From NCBI GenBank assembly GCA_037577475.1, contig CM075202.1:12236501-12300500 (forward strand): a stretch of 64,000 nt of DNA, written 5' to 3'. The first letter of the stretch is position 1, and each line of letters begins with the position of its first letter. Positions 49,716-60,009 of this stretch are shown here, piece after piece. This DNA comes from Chaunax sp. Z400 (taxonomy: Eukaryota > Chordata > Actinopteri > Lophiiformes > Chaunacidae). The notes beneath the pieces were generated by a model that had not been told where the DNA came from, made no database searches, and was given only the letters and a program-made list of their open reading frames with translations. The position numbers and the translations under genes are program-made.

Positions 49716-52700
49716 ATGGACAACAGGGACTCCTGCAGTCTGGACAAAATAAAAATGGACACCAACACAGTATGGCAGTGGCGCATTAAGCATGTAAGGA
49801 AATATTCAGGATGTCCAGATCCATTCCATTACAGCAGTAAAGTAGGATTAGATTTTAACGTAAAAGCAAACACACAGAAAAAACTTGATTTACAGTTAGT
49901 GACCAATGGTGTCATACTTGAGATCTGTGATTTTGCTGAAACTGTAAACAAGGGCGAAAAGCATTTTATCACAGACATTCTGGAGAACAATTTCAGTCTT
50001 GGATTGGAAAATGAGCAACAGCGGATTGATTTTACTGCTCAGCTTCTGCACAAACTTAAAGACCTGTTCAGAAACCCTCCTGGAGATGAACATGAAGTTT
50101 TTACTCTCTTTGACTCGTCAGAATGTACCACCAACAGCAACAATGGACTAAACAAGGCATCCACAGAGCGTAAGACTGACAGTTTCACGGTGGAGATGGA
50201 TGATACTAATGATAATAAACATGAAGACAAATTCAAATGTTCACAAGCAACATCCAGAGAAAACAAAAAGACAGAAAGTCACTCAGAAGAGATGGATGAA
50301 GTACAAAAATCTAAGTGTTCAGGAGAACAGTCAACAAAAGAGCTGAAAGAAGATGTTCCATCTATGTTCCCTTATTGTGAAGAAATCGGTCTGAACCTTG
50401 GCATTGGGGCAAAACAAAGTCTAGATCCAGGTTTGTTGACTAAAGGCGTGATGTTAGAACTGGTCCACTTCACTAGAGTGCTGACTGCTTCCAACAGTCG
50501 AATTATTCTGGATGTGTTGGAGCATAATTTTGAGCTTGATCTCAATGATCAGCAGGTGAAAAGGCGTGTTTGGTTCCAGGTATTAAACTTCCTGAAAAAA
50601 AGAAAGCAACTTACCCGTGGGAGAAAAGTAAGTCTAGAGTTTAAAGATGAGCCGTTTTCCCTCAAGACAAGCCCTGTCAAAAGACCCAGCGGATCAGCAC
50701 TGTCCAGTGTCGAAGTCAAACGATCCAGAAGAGGACAGTCTGAACACACTGAGAGGAACACTATATCTCATCACACTCAGTTGTCTACCAGTGGAAAAAC
50801 AGAGGATCACCTGAACTATGCTTGTGCTCGAGGAGAGCCTGATGTTGATTCAGACAGAGTCACAGATTCAGCGAATGCTGACCATCTGGACCACTTGCAA
50901 ATCCCAACAAACCCTGACATCACAAGAGAATCAGAATCAAGTAGTCTGGATGTTGGTGCACCATTCTTCACCACCACTGACATGTCATTTGTTAGTAGAA
51001 TTGATGAAAAAGGAGTTTGTGGAGGTAAGGAGCAAAAACGAAGTCCAAGAAATGCACGACATGAAACTGACAAGGAACAAGAGGAAATGGGAACAGAGAA
51101 CTTGTGGAAGTTGCGAGCTAACCGTGTAGAACAAATCCTTCCTGCACTAAACAAAGAGTTTAGTCGATTCAAATGGTTCAGGAACTTTCTTCTTGAATTC
51201 AATATTGGATTTGGCCCAAAGCAAAACATCAGTGTTGATGCTTTGGCGGATTGTGTACTTCTTAAGATTGCTAAATTTGCCTTAGCAATGAATTCATCCC
51301 TGCAGGATTTCATCATGGAGATTCTTGAGTACAACTTTGACCTCGGCCTGCAGAGTCAACACCATAGGAATATTTTTGCTCGTGAAATTATGAGTAGAGT
51401 TAGACAGCTGAGAAGTTGTGACAATGCCATCAAATTTTCAAATCAGGTTTTTGAACTTCCTGGTCTCATTCTATCATTAAATATAAAAAATCAGAGTGTG
51501 GGGAGTGTCATTCCTGAGCTCAGCAGTGCATCGAAAATGGACAAGGGCCATAGTGATCGCCTGTGTCCTCATTCACATGCTGATGCCAAAGAACACACTT
51601 CAGCCAAGAGTGTGGATCTTTATACCTCGTGCAAGGAAATAGGTCTGATGCTACATGTAAAGAATAATCAACCAAACAAAAAACTGGATATCAACAAATT
51701 GACCAATGCAGCAATGATGGAAGTGACAAACTTTGCAGAAACGTTGTGTGGAACATTTGAGCAGATTTGTCTTGACATAGTCGGACACAACTTTGATCTT
51801 GATTTACAAAGTGAAGACTCTGAACTTGCCAGAAATATTCTTGCACGAATTCCTGCTGCAATGGAGCAAAAGAATCTATCACGCAGTGTAAAAGCCTACA
51901 ATAAAAGAATATGCACAACACAAAATATTGCAACAACAGAGAAACTGTATTGCCAAAACATCCAAAATGTTTATGCCTGTAGTGCTGGTTCATTTCAGGC
52001 AACAGACATGGACCAAAATGGAGGCAGTTCCACTGATGTTGAATACAAAAATGAGCTCAGTTTAAAACTGTGGAAATTGAGGGCCAATCATATTGAGCAA
52101 ATGCTCTCCATACCTCACGAAGAGCACTGCCCACTTTATTTTTACTCCAGATGCAAGAAATTAGGCATTGATTTCAACGTAGGATCTGGTATAAAACAAA
52201 ACCTGGATCCCAAATTACTGACCAATGGCATCATGGTTGAATTTCACACTTTTGCCACAGCACTGGTGTCAGCCAGAAAGGATTTTGTCACAGAAATAAT
52301 AGAGTATAATTTTAATCTTGATTTGAAAGATGAGCTGTACCGCAGTGCCTTTGCACACCAAACTATGCAGAAACTTAGAGTAATGAATTACCAGAAAAAA
52401 TCCAGTGCTCTTCGAATGAACATGGTTTTTGAACTCCCTGATGTGACTTACACACAGTACCCTATTTATGAGCCAACCACATACTGCCCCAAATGCTATC
52501 AAGACCGAAATCATAGGCTTCATCAGGATGAATTTGATGCTAATCATATGCATCATCCTCATCCACGTGCCATGACTGACACAGTCTCCGTTGATACAAA
52601 CTGCACAGCACAACAGCCTGCAACAGATCCATTATCTACCTTCTTAACAATAGAGGAGACAATAATGGATAGTTACCCACTTTGCAAGAAAATAGGGTTG

Positions 52701-55700
52701 AACCTGTGTGTGGACAAAAATCAACCAAACGATAAGCTTGACCCACGTGTGTTGACACTTGGGGCCATGAATGAAGTAGTTAGTTTTGCCAAAAAATTGT
52801 GTGGAAGAAAAAGTAAGATCATTCATACACTCCTTGAACACAACTTCAATATTGACAAGCAGGGCCAAGATGTAGATCTTGTACAGATGTTCCGCAAAGC
52901 AACAGCACTAAAAGATGGAGGGGTTGCCTGGTTCAGTGAAGTTTTTGTCATTCGGCCAGTTTCTCGCAGACTCCCTGGCCATGGCAGTAAACTGAAAGAG
53001 GCACCTGCCATGCAGAGAAATGAAAAGAAGGAAATAATCAAAAAGAGAAAGCTGGCACTGCAGAGAAAACAGGAAAGAGCTACACTGCTAAGTCATATGA
53101 GTGGCGTAAAATCAACTTATCCCATTTGCACGGAGATAGGCTTGGATCTAGACGTGACATCAAAATCAGGAGAGAAAGAAAAACTGGACTTGAAGCTGTT
53201 GACCAGAGCTGTGGTGTTTGAGATACATAAATTTGCCACTCAAAAAGTGGGTCACTATTACCCACGGACTGTGTTTGACATCCTTGACTGCAACTTTGAT
53301 CTTAGATCACAACATTACAGGCGCTGGGAATTCTCCATAGCTACTGCATCCAAAATCCAAACAATGGTCAAACAATACTATGAAAGATTAGACGGAGCAG
53401 ATGAAGTCTTCAAATTACCATTTTTGTTTGACCCCCAGGCTTCAGAAAGGTTGACCGAAAAGGATCAAATTGATTATAATGAAAATTCTACCCTGGACAT
53501 TCCTAGCAATTCAGAATCAAGTGGTCTGGGTATTTGTACGCCCTTCCTCGCCTCTGCTGACGTCTCATCCAGTTTACCAACTGTAAACTCAAATGTAAAC
53601 CAACCATTTGGAAGTCAACCTGATAAAAGAAACCTTTGTGGACGTGAAGAACAGACAAAGACTCCAGAAAATGTTCATACTGAATGTGACATTGATCAAG
53701 AGGATATTGAAACAGAGAACTACTACACTTGTCCATTAGGAGAGTCTGATCTAGACTCGGATGAAGTCACAGATTCAGAAAACATTGGCTATCAAGATCC
53801 CTTACAAAGCCCTGAAGCCTTCTCCTTGAGCTCCGATATCGCTAGCGAATCAGAATCAAATTGTCAGGCATTTTCTGTGCCTTTCCTCGCCTCCAGTGAC
53901 GTCTCATCTAGCCTTCCAGCATTTGCAAGTCAACTTAATGAAAAAGGTCTTTGTGGAGGTGAAGACCAAATGGAAATTCCAAGCTATGCACCGGATGATT
54001 GTGAGGAATTTGGAACAGAGAATTTGTGGAAGTTACGAGCTAACCGTGTAGAACAAATCCTCTCAGCACTGAACAAAGAGTTTGGTCCATTTAACAGGTC
54101 CAAGAAACTTGGCCTAGAATTCAATGTTGGATTTGGCCCAAAGCAAAATATAAGTGTTGACTCCTTGACTAATTCTGTTCTGCTTGAAATTGCTAAATTT
54201 GCCTTAGCAATTAATTCATCCCAGCAGAATTTCATCATGGAGATTCTTGAGTACAACTTCGACCTCAGCCTTCAGAGTCAACGACATAGGAATATTTTCA
54301 TATGTGAAATTATGAATAGAGTTAGACAGTTGAGTAGTTGTGAAGATGTAGTCAAATTCTCTAAGGAGGTTTTTGAACTTCCTGTACCAATGACAGCAAT
54401 AATTATGGCAAATCAGAATGAGGGCAGTGTCATTCCTGAACTCAGCAGCATGTCAAAAAGGGAGAAGTGTGATGTTACTTCCACGCATCCTTCAGATGCT
54501 GAAACTAAAGAACATACAGGTATGTCACACAAGAGTGTGGATATTTATCCCTGTTGCAAGGAAATAGGTCTGAAGCTACATTTAAACAGTCAACCAAGGA
54601 AAAAACTGGACATCAACAAATTGACCAATGGAGCAATGACTGAAGTGACAGACTTTGCAGAAAAGTTGTGTGGAACATTTGAACAGATTTGTCTTGACAT
54701 ACTCAGACACAACCTTGGTTGTGATTTACAAAGTGGGGATTCAGACCTTGCCAGAGTTACTTTTGCACGAATCCCTGCTGCAATAGAACAAAGGAATCTG
54801 TCAACCAGTGTAAAAGTCTGCAAGAAGATAAAGGGCACAAGAAAAGATATCTCAACAATGGAGAAATTGGATCCCCAGAACAACCCAAATTTAGATGCAC
54901 ATGGTGCAGGGTTTTCCCAGAAATCAAGTATAAACAAAAATGTAGGAAGCTCTGTTGAAATTGAACATAGAAATGAGCTTGATTTAAAATTGTGGAAATT
55001 GAGGGCCAATCATATTCAGCGAATCCTCTCAATACCTCACGAAGAACATTGCCCACTTTATTCTTACTCCAGATGCAAGAAATTAGGCATTGATTTCAAT
55101 ATAGGATCTGGAGTAAAACAAAACCTTGATCCCAAATTACTGACCAATGGCATCATGGTTGAATTTAATGCTTTTGCCACAGCACTGGTATCAGCCAAAA
55201 AGCATTTTGTCACAGAAATACTGGAATATAATTTTAATCTTAATTTGAAAAATGACCTGTACCACAGTGCCTTTGGACTGCAAACTTTAGAGAAATTTAG
55301 AACAGTGAAAAGCAACAGTGCTCTTCAAAAGAAAATGCTCTTTGAACTCCCTGACTTGACATGCATACAAGAACCTACACATGACAAAACTACATATTGC
55401 CCCAAATGCTATCAAGAACGAAACCATAAGCTTTGTCAGGATGAATATGATGTTACTCACATGAATCATCCTCATCCACGTACCATGACTGACACAGTCT
55501 CTGCTGATGCCAACTGCACAGCGCAAAAGCCTGAAACAGATCCATCCTCTACTTTGTCAAAAATAGAGGAGACAATAATGAACAGTTACCCTCACTGCAA
55601 GAAAATAGGTTTGAACCTGTGTGTGGACATAGACAAACCAAAATATAAGCTTGACAGGGATAACTTGACCCGTGGGGTCATGAATGAAGTGATTAATTTT

Positions 55701-57101
55701 GCCAAAAAACTGTGTGGAACAAAAAGTAAGATCATTAGCACACTCCTTGAACACAACTTCAACATTGGCAAGCAGAGCAGAGACATAGATCTAGCACAAA
55801 TGTTCCGCAGAGAGACGGCACGAAACGATGGAGGATTTTCCTGGTTCAGTGAAGTTTTTGTAATTCAGCCAGTTGCTCGCAGACAACCTGGTCATGAAAA
55901 AAAAACCAAAGAGACTTCTGCCCTGCAGAGTAGTGAAAGGAAGGAAACTATCAAAAAGAGAAAACTGGCATTGCAAATGAAGGAGGCAAGAGCAACATTG
56001 CCGAGTAATTATATCAGTGTTGTAAAATCACACACAAATCATCGGAGGAAAGCAAACCGTTTTCCCCTTTGCACTAAGATAGGCTTGGTTTTAGACGTAA
56101 AATCAAAATCTGGAGACACAGAAAAACTGGACTTGAACCTATTGACCAGAGCTGTAGTGTTTGAGATACATAAATTTGCGACTCAGAAGAGAGGACAGTC
56201 TTACCCAAACACTGTGTTTGACATCCTTGACTATAACTTTGATGTTCGCTCACAACATTACAGATGCACGAAATTTTCTTCAGCTACTGCATCCAAAATC
56301 CAAACCTTCGTCAAGCGATATAGTCTAAAACGAGACAGACCTTACCAGGTCTTCAAATTGCCATTTGTATTTCATCCCAATACTTCTCAAGGATTTGTAG
56401 AGAAGAGGCAACAAAAGAAATGTAAAATGGATTACCAGGAAGAACTCGTTAGGAAAAGGAGTGAGGGTCGTTGTGTTGTCAAAACTAATGAGGAATCTTG
56501 GTCCCATGATATGGACACAAAGTCCCACATAGATCCTTTCAATGTACAGATGAGTGGAAGCTTATTGAGTAAAAGTTGCTGCAGTCTTCTCCAAGGAAAC
56601 ATACAGATTGAAGAGGAGGCGTACAATCCATATTATGATGATATGACACCAGAACGGAACATTGATGAAAATTATCATCCGCGTTATCAATACGTCGCAA
56701 CAGATTGGGATGTCGATCATGAACCTACAGGATCTCTTGGATATTCTTTAACCACCACATGTCCGAACTTCGAAAGCAAAATAAAAACAGAACCACAAAA
56801 TGAAGGTGTCCAGTATTACATGCTTGCTGAACCCCAAAGATCTGAAGCACATGCTCTGCTATCTGCATGTACAAACACTGAGAATAACATTAAAACAGAA
56901 CTGGACACTGCAGATAATTTAGACCTAGATGAAGCAGCAGCATCCCAGGAATACTCCATAGTTACCATAGGTGAGGGCAGTGAGAGCACAGTTATAAAAG
57001 AAGAGCAAGAAAACGTACTCCCTGACTCGTACTATGATGGAGTTGTGTCATACACCGAAAGTGATGAAGGGAGTTGCGCAGAAATGAGATCCATGTTTTA
57101 A
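49716..57101 (+). CDS. Giant 12-module repeat protein, copy 3 (unrecognised family)
   Basis: A single open exon of 2461 residues follows the acceptor at 49675/49676. The start at 49716 is equivalent to copy 2; an internal Met 13 codons later matches the start of copy 1. Module order is as in copies 1 and 2, and the first half is almost identical to copy 2. A local difference after module 3 (LSLNIKNQSVGS instead of a shorter segment) and shorter linkers before module 8 and in the tail account for the length difference. The first SUMO-like site of copy 2 (IKEE) is IEEE here, so its acceptor Lys is lost, while IKTE, IKTE and IKEE remain. The protein ends DGVVSYTESDEGSCAEMRSMF-like, close to copy 1. 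Function unknown. The intact frame over 7.4 kb argues against a pseudogene. Confidence 0.9.
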   Translation: MDNRDSCSLDKIKMDTNTVWQWRIKHVRKYSGCPDPFHYSSKVGLDFNVKANTQKKLDLQLVTNGVILEICDFAETVNKGEKHFITDILENNFSLGLENEQQRIDFTAQLLHKLKDLFRNPPGDEHEVFTLFDSSECTTNSNNGLNKASTERKTDSFTVEMDDTNDNKHEDKFKCSQATSRENKKTESHSEEMDEVQKSKCSGEQSTKELKEDVPSMFPYCEEIGLNLGIGAKQSLDPGLLTKGVMLELVHFTRVLTASNSRIILDVLEHNFELDLNDQQVKRRVWFQVLNFLKKRKQLTRGRKVSLEFKDEPFSLKTSPVKRPSGSALSSVEVKRSRRGQSEHTERNTISHHTQLSTSGKTEDHLNYACARGEPDVDSDRVTDSANADHLDHLQIPTNPDITRESESSSLDVGAPFFTTTDMSFVSRIDEKGVCGGKEQKRSPRNARHETDKEQEEMGTENLWKLRANRVEQILPALNKEFSRFKWFRNFLLEFNIGFGPKQNISVDALADCVLLKIAKFALAMNSSLQDFIMEILEYNFDLGLQSQHHRNIFAREIMSRVRQLRSCDNAIKFSNQVFELPGLILSLNIKNQSVGSVIPELSSASKMDKGHSDRLCPHSHADAKEHTSAKSVDLYTSCKEIGLMLHVKNNQPNKKLDINKLTNAAMMEVTNFAETLCGTFEQICLDIVGHNFDLDLQSEDSELARNILARIPAAMEQKNLSRSVKAYNKRICTTQNIATTEKLYCQNIQNVYACSAGSFQATDMDQNGGSSTDVEYKNELSLKLWKLRANHIEQMLSIPHEEHCPLYFYSRCKKLGIDFNVGSGIKQNLDPKLLTNGIMVEFHTFATALVSARKDFVTEIIEYNFNLDLKDELYRSAFAHQTMQKLRVMNYQKKSSALRMNMVFELPDVTYTQYPIYEPTTYCPKCYQDRNHRLHQDEFDANHMHHPHPRAMTDTVSVDTNCTAQQPATDPLSTFLTIEETIMDSYPLCKKIGLNLCVDKNQPNDKLDPRVLTLGAMNEVVSFAKKLCGRKSKIIHTLLEHNFNIDKQGQDVDLVQMFRKATALKDGGVAWFSEVFVIRPVSRRLPGHGSKLKEAPAMQRNEKKEIIKKRKLALQRKQERATLLSHMSGVKSTYPICTEIGLDLDVTSKSGEKEKLDLKLLTRAVVFEIHKFATQKVGHYYPRTVFDILDCNFDLRSQHYRRWEFSIATASKIQTMVKQYYERLDGADEVFKLPFLFDPQASERLTEKDQIDYNENSTLDIPSNSESSGLGICTPFLASADVSSSLPTVNSNVNQPFGSQPDKRNLCGREEQTKTPENVHTECDIDQEDIETENYYTCPLGESDLDSDEVTDSENIGYQDPLQSPEAFSLSSDIASESESNCQAFSVPFLASSDVSSSLPAFASQLNEKGLCGGEDQMEIPSYAPDDCEEFGTENLWKLRANRVEQILSALNKEFGPFNRSKKLGLEFNVGFGPKQNISVDSLTNSVLLEIAKFALAINSSQQNFIMEILEYNFDLSLQSQRHRNIFICEIMNRVRQLSSCEDVVKFSKEVFELPVPMTAIIMANQNEGSVIPELSSMSKREKCDVTSTHPSDAETKEHTGMSHKSVDIYPCCKEIGLKLHLNSQPRKKLDINKLTNGAMTEVTDFAEKLCGTFEQICLDILRHNLGCDLQSGDSDLARVTFARIPAAIEQRNLSTSVKVCKKIKGTRKDISTMEKLDPQNNPNLDAHGAGFSQKSSINKNVGSSVEIEHRNELDLKLWKLRANHIQRILSIPHEEHCPLYSYSRCKKLGIDFNIGSGVKQNLDPKLLTNGIMVEFNAFATALVSAKKHFVTEILEYNFNLNLKNDLYHSAFGLQTLEKFRTVKSNSALQKKMLFELPDLTCIQEPTHDKTTYCPKCYQERNHKLCQDEYDVTHMNHPHPRTMTDTVSADANCTAQKPETDPSSTLSKIEETIMNSYPHCKKIGLNLCVDIDKPKYKLDRDNLTRGVMNEVINFAKKLCGTKSKIISTLLEHNFNIGKQSRDIDLAQMFRRETARNDGGFSWFSEVFVIQPVARRQPGHEKKTKETSALQSSERKETIKKRKLALQMKEARATLPSNYISVVKSHTNHRRKANRFPLCTKIGLVLDVKSKSGDTEKLDLNLLTRAVVFEIHKFATQKRGQSYPNTVFDILDYNFDVRSQHYRCTKFSSATASKIQTFVKRYSLKRDRPYQVFKLPFVFHPNTSQGFVEKRQQKKCKMDYQEELVRKRSEGRCVVKTNEESWSHDMDTKSHIDPFNVQMSGSLLSKSCCSLLQGNIQIEEEAYNPYYDDMTPERNIDENYHPRYQYVATDWDVDHEPTGSLGYSLTTTCPNFESKIKTEPQNEGVQYYMLAEPQRSEAHALLSACTNTENNIKTELDTADNLDLDEAAASQEYSIVTIGEGSESTVIKEEQENVLPDSYYDGVVSYTESDEGSCAEMRSMF

Positions 57102-58129
57102 CATGCATTTGAAAGAGGAGGTCGGTGTTCTTACAGATGCTATCAGCTGCATTCATTGCTATAAAAACTGTTTTTGTTGGAGGAGAATGTTGATGACTTA
57201 TTTTAAACCGTTTACTGTTAAACTCTTAACTGAGGTGTGGGTTCAAAGCCCAAAACAATGAATAGTAAATGACTTACAAAGGGCTGTCAATATTGTGTGT
57301 TGAAGCTTTGTTCTTTAAATGTGTATATACAACAGTTGGAAATGATTACTTTTCCTTCAGTGGTCATTTTTTGAACAGTCAATTCCCAAAGTTGTAAGAA
57401 TTTTACTTTTGTTGATAGGTTATTGTATTTTAGTCATTTAAGGCTCTCTGGTCTGTTTTAGAAGTGCTTGTTTTCTGTTGTTTTTTCCACTTAATTTTCT
57501 TTAGTGGCTTTTATGACCTCACATTTAGTAATATTATTTTTTATGTTATGTTTATTTTTCTAAATGAAAGAAATGAATGCTTACTTTCAATGAAAATGGA
57601 AATATTTCTTGAACCTGTATTGTAAATAGGTAAATATGAGAGTTTTTAAAGTTTTGAAACCATACTGTCTACCTCTTTGTTTTCTTCTTCATTACTATGA
57701 ACCTGGACCATATAGGATAGGCTTAGGCTTATAATTATTTACCTAGTGTTTCATTGATCTCTCCTATTGGCTGCTTCAAGACTATTTTACACTAATCAAG
57801 TGTAAAGAAGGTTATGTCAGTTAACTTGAAGATGTAATGCTGAAATTGATATATGGTTGGTGCTCTACACTCACAGCCCTCCTGTTGTTTTCAGACCTCC
57901 AAAGCTCATAAACCAGGGAGACGCAATTAACTTCACATAATTACATCTCAGTGGAATTCACTCATCACATAGGCCAGGAAAAAAGGGTATGAGGCAAATA
58001 TGGTCGAACCCCAAATAGTCTTCAATTACAGATTAAGTACACCTGTGCATCTCAGTAGTTTACGTGCATGAAGCACATATAAACACATCAATAATTTGGC
58101 TTTGAACATCTGTCAAACTGCCAGTCAAA

Positions 58130-59860
58130 ACATTAACAAACAATCAGAGGTCAAAGGTCAAGGAGTGGTGACTTCAAAATTAAGGTCTACTTGTAAGTCT
58201 ATAATTGTTATAGCAACGTTTAGTTAAGATCCAATCAAGCCATCTGGCAATATCAGTCCCTCCAGGATTTCACAATGTCGCGATCACAACTATTAACGCA
58301 AATTCAACCAATCCCTGGGAATTCTGCACGGCCTTGCAACTTTGTCCAATCACCGCAACTTATTTTCAACTTTTGTCCAATCATCGTAGTTTGCCGTGAG
58401 TTTCACCAATCAAAGCAGTCTCACACATTGAGTCATACTTGTACGTCACCAAACTCACTTCCTTGATTCGGGTTGCGAGGATGTTGACTTGAGCGTTACC
58501 TGGAAACTTTAATCAAATACCTTTAAGGAGTAATTTTAACTGCAATATAATGGAAAATAAAAATGTGTGGTCTGGGGTTAAGTACATATGACTGAATCTG
58601 TATTTTATAAAGTTGGGTTTTGTGTGTGTTGTTAATAAGGCTATTTATAGTCAAGGGATTTAAAAACACACCTTTGTGTCTCCTTGCCTTCTTTCTTGGC
58701 TAGTTTGTATCATAACAACCTGAAAATAACAACCTGTATTTTGGTTCTCATTATCTTTTAATCATTATCTTACTTTGATCAGTAACAAAAACAATGAGAC
58801 AAAACAAAATATGCCCAAAACACAATCACCATAAATTTCTCAACTGGTGTATACAACATTTTACTTAATCAGTAATTAGTATGTATAGCATAAGCATTGA
58901 TAACAACAGTAATCCCCCCCCCCCCCCCCATGGACTGGCACAACCTTCAGATGTCATCCTGTGGGATGGCGGCCCACTCTTCACAGTTCGCGCCTGACAC
59001 ACTGTGGCTTTCATTGGGACTCATGGCAGATCTCCAGAACCACCTCCAGCATGCCAATGACACAATCCCGGTTATGTTGCCCTGTCTGTGGCATTCTTAA
59101 AGGGGCGGCTCATTCGGGAGGCGTGAGGAGGGGGATATAGGAATGAGGAGGAATGAGTTTCGTCCATCCTACCTGTCATGTTTCTGGAGCATAACTCAAA
59201 AAGTGTTTACTTTTTTTTTCCAGAGAACTTTACACACACATATCAATAAAGTGATACATTTTTATATTTAGGGATTTTGTTGTTTTTATTTTTTGTTTCA
59301 ATGTTTACAACTTGGATTTCTCTCAAGGTTTCCAAGGCATAACTCAAAAACTGTTCAGTATTTTTTTTTCAGAGGAGAGGTGTCTTTTGATATTTTAGGA
59401 TTTTTTTTTTACATTTTATATATTTGTTTATTTTCAATTTTGAAAAATAAATTCTCAGATATGCAATTAACAAGAACTGCAATTAATTGGGGTAAATTCA
59501 ATAACCTATTTCTGTCTTTGTTCAATGAAATGTACTCGTGGTGGGGGATCATGAGTATTTCATGCTAGTTGGATAAAGTTATTTAGGCTATTTCCTTCCC
59601 CCCAAAAAATTTTTCTCACTGTCAAAAAACCCCCCCCAAAAAAACAGCAAAGTGTGACCAAACCCTGTATACTGAGAACAATCACAATATCTGCCTTCAA
59701 TATAGATGTACAACAAATTAAAATAGAGGAACATTTTCTCAAATTGGGCCAAAAAATGAGCGTTTCTAAATTATTTGAGTGCACTTTAATGACAATATGA
59801 TTTGATTGAAAATGTTACTATATAATGAGCATTGAGGACTTTTATTTTGAAAAATATGCG
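58130..59860. other. Intergenic, repeats only
   Basis: No coding exon recognised. It holds a C-homopolymer run (about 58914-58930), a decayed dispersed repeat B (about 59150-59450) and T-rich tracts. Small open frames here have no protein-like features. Confidence 0.5.
59150..59450. repeat. Dispersed repeat B, diverged copy
   Basis: GTCCATCCTACCTGTCATGT, CATAACTCAAAAA and TATTTAGGGATTTT recur from the copies at 35650-35910 and 49140-49400. CATAACTCAAAAACTGTTCA appears a second time near 59338, so two partial copies may be joined here. Confidence 0.55.
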
Positions 59861-60009
59861 TGGAAGTCGTGTCATTCTGCGTGACTTTACTCTGCGGAGA
59901 CGCCCCTTTGTAGTCCATACCCGCCCCGGCTGCAGGATCGGTCCCTCCCTCAGCAGCTTCATTTGCCAGCCCTGAATGTCGGATCGACACCACATTTCTG
60001 CTGCAACAG
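59860..60009 (+). promoter_or_regulatory. Possible promoter or first exon of the next gene
   Basis: A locally GC-richer block with several CpG dinucleotides (around GCGGAGACGCCCC and CCCGCCCCGGCTGCAGG) ends at CTGCAACAG/GTAAAT, a good donor site. In other vertebrates the next gene beyond DDX1 is MYCN, whose first exon is non-coding, so a MYCN 5' exon is one possibility; no MYCN coding sequence is visible before the window ends. Inference only. Confidence 0.25.

Larger units (their letters stand above)
45453..58125 (+). repeat. Tandem duplication unit 3
   Basis: Third direct repeat. Its 5' border is sharper than in the other units: homology with unit 2 starts close to the first UTR exon. The 3' border is near 58125, where the match to unit 2 (through ACATCTGTCAAACTG, compare 44704) ends. 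It contains two insertions absent from unit 2: about 46407-47066 (unidentified) and about 47150-49130 (LINE). Confidence 0.85.

Noticed and set aside
22930..57101. Possibility that the giant frames are transposon ORFs
   Set aside because: No transposase, integrase, reverse transcriptase or terminal repeats; spliced 5' UTR exons are conserved and the units are simple tandem repeats.
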